Part shown: in pieces, positions 57,909 to 64,000 of the stretch
Layout of the letters: each line of letters opens with the position of its first letter
How positions within the stretch are numbered: the stretch's first letter is position 1
Assembly (NCBI GenBank): GCA_963710275.1
Contig: CAVPZS010000008.1
Coordinates: 868,001-932,000, forward strand
Origin: Rhodoblastus sp963710275
GTDB taxonomy: Bacteria; Pseudomonadota; Alphaproteobacteria; Rhizobiales; Beijerinckiaceae
Length of the DNA: 64,000 bases
Direction of reading: 5' to 3'
Notes under the pieces: generated by a model
Seen by the model: only the letters and a program-made list of their open reading frames with translations
What the model was told of the DNA's origin: nothing
The model's database searches: none
Position numbers and translations under genes: made by a program

Positions 57909-58215
57909 TTAACCCTCGAAAACCGGGTTCAGGACGTGATGCGCCGCCGCGACGTCCTCCGGCGCGTGGCCGACAGCCGCCGCGAAATCCAGCAACTGCG
58001 CCTCATCGGAGACCAGATAGGCCATCAAGCCCGGCCAAAAAGCCCTCATCCGTCGCGGCAGAGCGCAGATTGGCGATATCGAGGCCCGACAGGGCGAGGA
58101 AACGCTGGAGGCGTTCGGGATCAGCGGCGAGAAAGGTCAACCCCTCGACAGCCAGGGCCTCGGCCTCCTCGCGGTTGATCGGGTGACGGCGCGGAGACAA
58201 GGGACGAAAGGACAA
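57909..58215 (-). CDS. DUF3572-family protein (one frameshift)
   Basis: About 102 residues. N-terminal part HPINREEAEALAVEGLTFLA, then LQRFLALSGLDIANLRSAAT. A one-base insertion near 58020 breaks the frame; beyond it MAYLVSDEAQLLDFAAAVGH and HHVLNPVFEG complete the protein. This matches a small alphaproteobacterial family (DUF3572) usually found upstream of divK, as here. Function unknown. Confidence 0.72.
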
Positions 58216-58349
58216 GGCAGGGTTTCCAACAGGCTAAATTTGTCGCCACAAGTTGGGAGTAAATTTTCATTTCGTCAATTTCTCTTCGCTAGGTTTCAAT
58301 CCGTAGGGCCGCGACGGATTCGGGGCCGGACCGGCTGTGGCGGGACACA

Positions 58350-58721
58350 ATGAAGAAAACGGTTCTGATCGTTGAGGACAATGAGCTGAATATGAAGCTC
58401 TTCAACGATTTGCTCGAAGCTCACGGCTACGCCACCGTTCAGACCAAGAGCGGCGTCGAGGCGGTCGGCCTTGCGCGCCAGCATCGGCCCAACCTGATCC
58501 TGATGGACATCCAGCTTCCGGAGGTTTCCGGCCTGCAGGTGACCCAATGGCTGAAGGACGATCCCGAACTCGCGCCCATTCCTGTCATCGCCATCACTGC
58601 GTTTGCGATGAAGGGCGACGAGGAGAAGATCCGGCAAGGCGGCTGCGAAGCCTATCTGTCCAAGCCGATTTCGGTCGTGAAATTCCTGGAGACGGTCCGC
58701 AATTACATCGGCGACAAGTGA
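58350..58721 (+). CDS. divK: Single-domain response regulator DivK
   Basis: 123 residues. Acidic pair in LIVEDNELNMKLFNDLLEAH, phosphoacceptor Asp53 in NLILMDIQLPEVSGLQVTQW, and Lys in YLSKPISVVKFLETVRNYIG. It is nearly identical in layout to Caulobacter DivK, which binds DivL and controls CckA activity. Located 37 bases upstream of pleD on the same strand, the conserved divK-pleD operon. Confidence 0.95.
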   Translation: MKKTVLIVEDNELNMKLFNDLLEAHGYATVQTKSGVEAVGLARQHRPNLILMDIQLPEVSGLQVTQWLKDDPELAPIPVIAITAFAMKGDEEKIRQGGCEAYLSKPISVVKFLETVRNYIGDK

Positions 58722-58758
58722 TGCGGCGGTTTCCCAAAATGCTTGAAAGGCTTGAGCC

Positions 58759-60126
58759 ATGACGGCGCGCGTGCTGGTGGTGGATGATGTCCTGCCCAAT
58801 CTCAAACTGCTCGAAGCGCGGCTGACGGCGGAATATTTCGACGTGGTCACGGCGACCAATGGTTTCGAGGCGCTGGAAATCTGCGAAAGGGGCGATTGCG
58901 ACATCGTCCTGCTCGACGTGATGATGCCGGGCATGGACGGGTTCGAGGTCTGCCGCAAGCTCAAGGCCAATCCCGAAACCCTGCATCTCCCGGTGATCAT
59001 GGTCACGGCGCTCGACCAGACCGCCGACCGCGTCAAGGGCCTGGACGCCGGCGCCGACGATTTCCTGACCAAGCCGATCGACGAAATCGCGTTGCTGGCG
59101 CGCGTGCGCTCCCTGGCGCGGCTCAAGCTGGTCGTCGACGAATTGCGCTCCCGCGCCAACACTTCAGCCAATCTCGGCGTCACCGCCGCGGTGCGCCACG
59201 CGCTTGACGACGGTCTCGGCGGCAAGATCCTGGTGGTCGATGACCGCGCCAATTCCTCCGAGCGCATCGTCGCCGCCATGCGCGACCGCTATGAGGTCGA
59301 TATCGAACCTGACGCGCAGGAAGCGCTGTTCCGCGTCGCCGACGCCGATTACGAACTGGTCATCGTCAGCCTCGGCCTCGCCAATTTCGACGGCCTGCGC
59401 CTGTGCAGCCAGTTACGCTCGCTCGACCGCACACGGCATACGCCGCTGCTGATGCTGGCCGATCTCGAAGACCGCCAGCGCATCCTGCGCGGCCTCGACC
59501 TCGGCGTGAACGACTATCTCGTCAGGCCCATCGACAAGAACGAGATCATCGCCCGCGTCCGCACCCAGGTCCGGCGCAAGCGCTACGCCGACAGCCTGCG
59601 CAACAATGTCCAGGCGGCAATGGAAATGGCCGTCGTCGACCCGCTGACCGGGCTCAACAATCGCCGCTATCTCGAAACCCATCTCCTGTCGCTGCTCGAA
59701 CAGGCGACCCAGAAGGGGCGCCCGGTCTCATCGATGATCCTCGACATCGACCATTTCAAGAAGGTCAACGACACCTACGGCCACGACGCCGGCGACGAGG
59801 TGTTGAGGACTTTTGCGGCGCGGGTGAAGCGCGTCGTGCGCGGCGCCGACCTGATGTGCCGGTTCGGCGGCGAGGAATTCGTCGTCGTCATGCCCGACAC
59901 CAAATTGCAGATCGCCCAGATCGTCGCGGAGCGCATCCGCGCCGCCGTCGCCTCCGCGCCCTTCCCCATTGAAAAAGGCGCGCGCAGCATTCCCATCACC
60001 GTGTCGATCGGCCTTTCCGCCAGCAATGGCGAGGATACGCCCGACGCCCTGTTCAAGCGCGCCGACCAGGCGCTCTACCTGTCGAAACATGGCGGCCGCA
60101 ATCGCGTCACCGCCGCGGCGGCGTAA
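58759..60126 (+). CDS. pleD: Response regulator diguanylate cyclase PleD
   Basis: 455 residues. Two receiver domains, the first with phospho-Asp53 in IVLLDVMMPGMDGFEVCRKL, the second (about 155-270) an adaptor, and a GGDEF-type cyclase with active GGEEF near 371 (CRFGGEEFVVVMPD) and the RxxD inhibitory site before it (RGADLMCRFGGEEF). It makes c-di-GMP when phosphorylated by PleC/DivJ-type kinases and governs the swarmer-to-stalked/attached transition in relatives. Confidence 0.95.
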   Translation: MTARVLVVDDVLPNLKLLEARLTAEYFDVVTATNGFEALEICERGDCDIVLLDVMMPGMDGFEVCRKLKANPETLHLPVIMVTALDQTADRVKGLDAGADDFLTKPIDEIALLARVRSLARLKLVVDELRSRANTSANLGVTAAVRHALDDGLGGKILVVDDRANSSERIVAAMRDRYEVDIEPDAQEALFRVADADYELVIVSLGLANFDGLRLCSQLRSLDRTRHTPLLMLADLEDRQRILRGLDLGVNDYLVRPIDKNEIIARVRTQVRRKRYADSLRNNVQAAMEMAVVDPLTGLNNRRYLETHLLSLLEQATQKGRPVSSMILDIDHFKKVNDTYGHDAGDEVLRTFAARVKRVVRGADLMCRFGGEEFVVVMPDTKLQIAQIVAERIRAAVASAPFPIEKGARSIPITVSIGLSASNGEDTPDALFKRADQALYLSKHGGRNRVTAAAA

Positions 60127-60331
60127 GCGCTGGAAAGGCGCAGGCGGCTGCATGGAGCTCGCGGCCATGAGCCACGCCTTCATCGAAAAGCCGCCTAGGG
60201 AAGCCGCCTCGTTCGCTGGTTGCGCTCGCCGCAATTGAAAACCGTCGAAGCCGCGACCTGAGACGTCCCGCGCTGCGGCGCCGAAACTTGCGGCTGGAAA
60301 GCCCGCAATTTTCAGGCGATGATGCGGGCCA

Positions 60332-61531
60332 ATGAGCAAAGCCCCCTTTCGCATCCGAACCATCGAGCGCATCGGCGCGGTTGAACCCGCGGCCTGGGAC
60401 GCCTGCGCCAATCCCTCCCAGGCGCCCGCGACCGCCGGCGGCGAGCGGTTCAATCCTTTTCTGACCCACGCCTTTCTCGAGGCGCTCGAAAGCTCGGGCT
60501 GCGTCGGCGGCCGAACGGGGTGGATCCCCGCGCATGTGCTGGTCGAGACGCAGGAGGAAAAAGGGACGCAGGAGCAAAAACTCGTCGCTTGCGCGCCGGC
60601 CTATTTCAAGACCCATTCGCTCGGCGAATATGTGTTCGATCACGCTCTCGCCGACGCTTATGAGCGGATCGGGGAACGCTATTATCCCAAATTGCTGGTC
60701 GCGGTGCCCTTCACCCCGGTTCCCGGCCGTCGCCTGCTCGTCGCCGCCGACGCCCCCGATTTTGCGCGCACGGCGCTGGTCGAGGGCCTGCGCGCCGTCA
60801 CCAAGCAGACCGGCGTCTCGTCATTGCACGTCACCTTTCCCGACGGAGGCGACTGGGACTTTCTCGGCGCCAGCGGCCTGTCGCAGCGCAAGGGCCAGCA
60901 ATTCCATTTTTTCAACCGCGGATACGAGACTTTCGATGACTTCCTCGCCACGCTGGCGTCGCGCAAGCGCAAGGCGATCCGCAAGGAGCGCGCCACCGCC
61001 CTGGCCGCCGGGATCGAGATCGAATGGGCGACCGGCGCCGGACTTTCCGAGGCGCATTGGGACGCCTTCTTCGCTTTCTATCTCGACACCGGCTCGCGCA
61101 AATGGGGCCGCCCCTATCTCAACCGCAAATTCTTCTCCGCTCTTGGCGCGGCCCTGGCCGACCGCATCCTGCTGGTGATGGCGAAGCGCGACGGGCGCTT
61201 CATCGCCGGAGCGCTGAACCTCATCGGCGACGACGCGCTCTACGGGCGCAACTGGGGCGCGATCGAGGAGCATCCCTGCCTGCATTTCGAACTCTGCTAT
61301 TATCAGGCGATCGACTTCGCCATATCGCGCGGACTGAAGCGCGTCGAAGCCGGGGCGCAGGGCGAGCACAAGCTGTCGCGCGGCTATGAGGCCGTCCCCA
61401 CCTTCTCGGCGCATGAATTCTCCGACCCCCGCCTCGCCCGCGCGGCCGCGGATTTTTTCCAGCGCGAGGCTGAGGCCGTGGACGGCATGATCGAGGAATA
61501 TGCCGAATTGGCGCCGTTCAAGAAGTCTTGA
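60332..61531 (+). CDS. FemAB-like/DUF482 GNAT protein (peptidoglycan-modifying type)
   Basis: 399 residues. Blocks typical of the GNAT-fold DUF482 (FemAB-related) family: FNPFLTHAFLEALESSGCVG, YGRNWGAIEEHPCLHFELCY, YQAIDFAISRGLKRVEAGAQ, GEHKLSRGYEAVPTFSAHEF. Annotated elsewhere as peptidogalycan biosynthesis protein, but the role is not proven. No membrane helices. Upstream gap 60127-60331 is GC-rich without recognised features. An 18-bp tandem duplication follows its stop. Confidence 0.8.
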   Translation: MSKAPFRIRTIERIGAVEPAAWDACANPSQAPATAGGERFNPFLTHAFLEALESSGCVGGRTGWIPAHVLVETQEEKGTQEQKLVACAPAYFKTHSLGEYVFDHALADAYERIGERYYPKLLVAVPFTPVPGRRLLVAADAPDFARTALVEGLRAVTKQTGVSSLHVTFPDGGDWDFLGASGLSQRKGQQFHFFNRGYETFDDFLATLASRKRKAIRKERATALAAGIEIEWATGAGLSEAHWDAFFAFYLDTGSRKWGRPYLNRKFFSALGAALADRILLVMAKRDGRFIAGALNLIGDDALYGRNWGAIEEHPCLHFELCYYQAIDFAISRGLKRVEAGAQGEHKLSRGYEAVPTFSAHEFSDPRLARAAADFFQREAEAVDGMIEEYAELAPFKKS

Positions 61532-61542
61532 CGACGCCTTGC

Positions 61543-61578
61543 GCTTGACCCCTGCGCCGCCCTTGACCCCTGCGCTGC
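61543..61578 (+). repeat. 18-bp tandem duplication just after a stop codon
   Basis: GCTTGACCCCTGCGCCGC is followed at once by CCTTGACCCCTGCGCTGC (two mismatches) and then a partial third unit CCTTGGGC. It begins 11 bases after the stop of the DUF482 gene. Confidence 0.8.
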
Positions 61579-61621
61579 CCTTGGGCAGGGTCCAACACGT
61601 TTGTCTACGCCGGAGCTGAAA

Positions 61622-62053
61622 ATGTCCGCTTACGATCCGAACAATATTTTCGCCAAGATTTTGCGCGGCGAGATTCCCTGCGAGAAGGTCTATGAGGACG
61701 AGGCCGTGCTGGCCTTCATGGACGTCATGCCGCGCGCCGACGGACATGTGCTGGTCGTTCCCAAGACGCAAGCCCGGGGCCTGCTCGATGTCTCGCCCGA
61801 GGCGCTGTCGGCCCTGATCCTGCGGGTGCAGAAGATCGGGCGCGCCGTAAAGGCGGGCATGGGGGCGGAAGGCCTCACGCTGCACCAGTTCAACGAGCCC
61901 GCCGGCGGCCAGACCGTCCTGCACCTGCATTTCCACCTCATTCCCCGCTGGGAAGGCGTGGCTCTTCGTTCCCATGCAGGACGAATGGAGGAAGCGGCGA
62001 CTCTGAAGGTCAACGCCGACAAGATCCGCGCGGCCCTGGCGGCGGAAGGGTAA
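61622..62053 (+). CDS. HIT family protein (Hint-like nucleotide hydrolase)
   Basis: 143 residues. The histidine triad is TVLHLHFHLIPRW near residue 100, with NIFAKILRGEIPCEKVYED at the N-terminus, both standard for the Hint branch. Such proteins hydrolyse AMP-lysine or aminoacyl-AMP-type phosphoramidates. Start at ATG 61622; the in-frame upstream segment has no similarity. Full length for the family. Confidence 0.9.
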   Translation: MSAYDPNNIFAKILRGEIPCEKVYEDEAVLAFMDVMPRADGHVLVVPKTQARGLLDVSPEALSALILRVQKIGRAVKAGMGAEGLTLHQFNEPAGGQTVLHLHFHLIPRWEGVALRSHAGRMEEAATLKVNADKIRAALAAEG

Positions 62054-62062
62054 GGACCGCCT

Positions 62063-62413
62063 TCAGCCGGTCCAAAGCCAGGCCGTGCAGATGATGGCGG
62101 CCTCACCCGCGACAATGGCGGCGAAAACCGAGCGGCGGGCGGCGAAAAAGGCGCCGCCGGCGACAGCGAAGGCGGCGCAGCGCGCCCAGATCGGCACGTT
62201 CGCCAGTTGGTGCGACGGAATCAGCACGACCTTCACCACCACCCCGACCAGCAGCACGGTGGCGACGCTGCGCACGAACAGGAAGACCTCGGAATCCTCG
62301 TCGATTTTTCGCGCCAGAAAAACCGAAAGCAGGCGCCAGATTTCGCTCGGCAAAAAGCCCAGCACGATGACCGCCAGATACGGCGCGAGTTGCGGATCGC
62401 CTAAAAAACTCAT
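62063..62413 (-). CDS. azlD: AzlD-family small subunit of a branched-chain amino acid exporter
   Basis: 116 residues with four hydrophobic helices (LAPYLAVIVLGFLPSEIWRL; FLFVRSVATVLLVGVVVKVV; ARCAAFAVAGGAFFAARRSV; IVAGEAAIICTAWLWTG). Fits AzlD, the small partner of AzlC. Usually azlC and azlD are adjacent; here an O-methyltransferase gene lies between, with its stop overlapping this ATG (ATGA). Confidence 0.78.
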   Translation of the reverse strand: MSFLGDPQLAPYLAVIVLGFLPSEIWRLLSVFLARKIDEDSEVFLFVRSVATVLLVGVVVKVVLIPSHQLANVPIWARCAAFAVAGGAFFAARRSVFAAIVAGEAAIICTAWLWTG

Positions 62414-63084
62414 GCCGGCCTTTCGACGAGGGCGAGCGCAAAACCGTCCCAGCCCTTGCTTCCGACCGTCTGGATCGCCGTGGCGCTGAGCCGCGGGTCC
62501 TTCCCCGCCATCTCGAAGAAGCGGCGGATGCCTTGGAGATCCTCGTCATCGCGCGCGCCGTCGACGATCCTGCCGCCGCGCACGACATTGTCGACGACGA
62601 TCACGGTTCCGACGCGGGCCAGCTTCAGCGCCCATTCCAGATAGTCCGGATTGTTGCGTTTGTCGGCGTCGATGAAGACCAGATCGAAGGGACCGGCGCC
62701 CTCGTCTTCGAGAATGGGCAGAGTTTCCAGGGCCGGGCCGACGCGCATGTCGACCTTTCCGCCAAGGCCCGCATGGTCGATATTGCGCCGCGCCACGGCG
62801 GCGTGTTCGGGAAGGGCCTCGAGGGTCACGACGACGCCGTCGGGCGGCAGGGCGCGGGCGAGCCAGATCGTCGAGTAGCCGCCGAGCGTGCCGATTTCCA
62901 GAACCCGCCTGGCGCCGACCATGCGGGCGAAAAGATGAAGGAGCTTGCCCTGCGCCGGCGACACGTCGATCGACGGCAGGCCGGCGATCCTGTTGGCGTC
63001 GAGCGCCGCATCGAGCGCCGGGTCGCCCGCGACAATTTTCTCAACGATATAGGAATCGACGTCGGTCCAAATCTGCTCATCCAT
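62410..63084 (-). CDS. SAM-dependent O-methyltransferase (COMT-like)
   Basis: 224 residues. SAM-binding motif VLEIGTLGGYSTIWLARALP, acidic loop TLEALPEHAAVARRNIDHAG, and metal site FDLVFIDADKRNNPDYLEWA, as in cation-dependent catechol/caffeoyl-CoA-type methyltransferases. Substrate unknown. ATG 63084 is used; a TTG 18 bases upstream is less likely. Its stop overlaps the azlD start, and azlC lies upstream on the same strand, so all three may be one operon. Confidence 0.86.
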   Translation of the reverse strand: MDEQIWTDVDSYIVEKIVAGDPALDAALDANRIAGLPSIDVSPAQGKLLHLFARMVGARRVLEIGTLGGYSTIWLARALPPDGVVVTLEALPEHAAVARRNIDHAGLGGKVDMRVGPALETLPILEDEGAGPFDLVFIDADKRNNPDYLEWALKLARVGTVIVVDNVVRGGRIVDGARDDEDLQGIRRFFEMAGKDPRLSATAIQTVGSKGWDGFALALVERPA

Positions 63085-63138
63085 CGCGGCGAATCCCTTC
63101 AATGAACTTGGCGATCATCAATGCATTTCCAGCCGTGA

Positions 63139-63879
63139 TCAACGCTGAAGGGGCCGCGACGTTCGCCGGGCGAAAAATCCGGCCAGCCAGGCGCCGCCGC
63201 CGCCGATCAGCGCCAGCACCGGCAGGTCAAAGCCGCCGCCGACGAAATTTTGCGTCAGGGGCGCCAGGACCGCGCCGAACAGCATGGCCAGCCAGTCCGC
63301 TCCCGATCGCGCCGATCGCGCGGTGGTGAAGAGAAAATAGATCGGCGACAGCATCATCAACCCGGCCCCCAGGGGCGCCGGCGCCGAGCCGATCAGCCAA
63401 TAGCCGAGCATGGTGAAGAGCGTCGTCAGGCTCATGCAGGTCAAGGCCAGACCGAAGAAAAAGGGAAGGCGCGCCGGCTTGTCGATGTCCGGCAGCCGAC
63501 GCAGGGATTCCGCCCAGACCGTCACGGCGATGAAATGCGAGGCGGCGAGCAGCGTCGCCAGCCGCGTCGGCGGCTGTCGAAGCATGGGCAGCACCGACAG
63601 GCACATGGGCAGCAACCGCACCGAGGACAGGCTGACCGCCAAGGCTATGGCCGGCGGCGCCGTTTTCGCCGCGATGGCGCCGAACAGCAGCAATTGGGCC
63701 GGGCCGGCCCAGATCAGGAGCGTGGAGAGCGCCGCCGCGCCGATCGGAAATCCCGCCGCCCGCGCCAGGCCGCCAACGCCCATCAGCGACAGCGCGACAT
63801 AAAAGGCCGGACCGGACAGACCCACGCGAACGCCGCTCAAAAACCAGCGCCGCGTCTCAATCAATGGCCTTGCAATCAA
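63139..63879 (-). CDS. azlC: AzlC-family large subunit of a branched-chain amino acid exporter
   Basis: 246 residues with about seven hydrophobic helices. Family features: GPAFYVALSLMGVGGLARAA at the N-terminus, LLIWAGPAQLLLFGAIAAKT, and LSSVRLLPMCLSVLPMLRQP. Exports branched-chain amino acids with AzlD. The only in-frame start in this position is TTG at 63879, preceded by a GAGG eight bases away. Ten bases separate it from the Crp/Fnr gene, so co-transcription is likely. Confidence 0.82.
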   Translation of the reverse strand: MIARPLIETRRWFLSGVRVGLSGPAFYVALSLMGVGGLARAAGFPIGAAALSTLLIWAGPAQLLLFGAIAAKTAPPAIALAVSLSSVRLLPMCLSVLPMLRQPPTRLATLLAASHFIAVTVWAESLRRLPDIDKPARLPFFFGLALTCMSLTTLFTMLGYWLIGSAPAPLGAGLMMLSPIYFLFTTARSARSGADWLAMLFGAVLAPLTQNFVGGGFDLPVLALIGGGGAWLAGFFARRTSRPLQR

Positions 63880-63888
63880 TGGAGGGCC

Positions 63889-64000
63889 TCAAACTTCGGC
63901 CAATTGCTCCAGGCGCGGCACATCCAGCAGACGCACGCCGTCGGGGACGATGACAATGGTCTTTTCCCGCGCCATGCGGGTCATCATGCGGCTGACCGTC
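63889..64000 (-). CDS. Crp/Fnr-type regulator, C-terminal end (partial)
   Basis: Only the last 36 residues are inside the window: TVSRMMTRMAREKTIVIVPD, then VRLLDVPRLEQLAEV and a stop. The TVSRMM segment looks like the recognition helix of a Crp/Fnr HTH, followed by the wing (IVIVPDGVRLLDVPRLEQLA). The sensor domain lies outside the window. Confidence 0.6.
   Translation of the reverse strand, partial: TVSRMMTRMAREKTIVIVPDGVRLLDVPRLEQLAEV

Overview
The window is GC-rich, densely coded bacterial chromosome. Gene content points to an alphaproteobacterium of the Rhizobiales (Hyphomicrobiales), probably near the Beijerinckiaceae/Methylocystaceae; the family placement is inference. Supporting signs are the cell-cycle signalling genes cckA, divK and pleD, an LdtR-type MarR regulator next to an L,D-transpeptidase, a zinc-ligand-poor DksA, a eukaryote-like NADP isocitrate dehydrogenase, a GAAC-N7-GAAC SOS box before recA and a TTAA-N7-TTAA CtrA box before cckA. 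No rRNA, tRNA, CRISPR array, phage or insertion sequence was recognised.

Layout. 1-7.2 kb: 3' end of topA, a small membrane methyltransferase and an overlapping trehalose operon (otsB, GH15 hydrolase, membrane-anchored otsA). 7.3-13.6 kb: glyA, L,D-transpeptidase, ldtR, a membrane protein, hemB and an acetyltransferase. 13.6-20.1 kb: RDD protein, bpt, a glutathione transferase, and a 1263-residue TPR/glycosyltransferase-like/TPR/sulfotransferase fusion followed by a gap with a possible autotransporter remnant. 20.1-24.1 kb: a flavin monooxygenase with an NTF2-like N-terminus, divergent from an AcoR-like sigma-54 activator, with a well-spaced -24/-12 promoter and a palindrome between them. 24.2-27.5 kb: trmJ, a CmcJ/NvfI-type oxidoreductase and a heavily frameshifted serine hydrolase. 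27.5-33.6 kb: a signalling block (response regulator, PAS kinase, FIST-PAS-PAS-GGDEF-EAL protein, second response regulator). 33.7-40.5 kb: icd, MFS exporter/TetR pair, band-7 protein, small unknowns, dksA and a FliO-like proline-rich protein. 40.7-49.4 kb: cckA, amidinotransferase, recA, alaS and a MoxR ATPase. 49.9-57.5 kb: outer-membrane channel, VWA protein, lipoprotein metalloprotease, DUF2975/HTH pair, SixA-like phosphatase, ycjX-ycjF. 57.5-64 kb: ferredoxin, DUF3572 protein, divK-pleD, FemAB-like acetyltransferase, HIT protein, azlC and azlD flanking an O-methyltransferase, and the end of a Crp/Fnr regulator.

How genes work together. CckA, DivK and PleD belong to one phosphorelay/c-di-GMP network, and the FIST-GGDEF-EAL protein adds a second c-di-GMP enzyme. 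The otsB-GH15-otsA operon couples trehalose synthesis with a glycoside hydrolase. The AcoR-like activator, the sigma-54 promoter and the monooxygenase form a self-contained inducible unit.

Quality warning. Many genes, including essential ones (glyA, hemB, cckA), are broken by single-base indels, mostly one-base insertions. They cluster at 2-13 kb and 26.2-27.4 kb. I annotate these as one gene each across the breaks and read most as sequence error, not decay. Coordinates are exact for intact genes and best estimates for broken ones.
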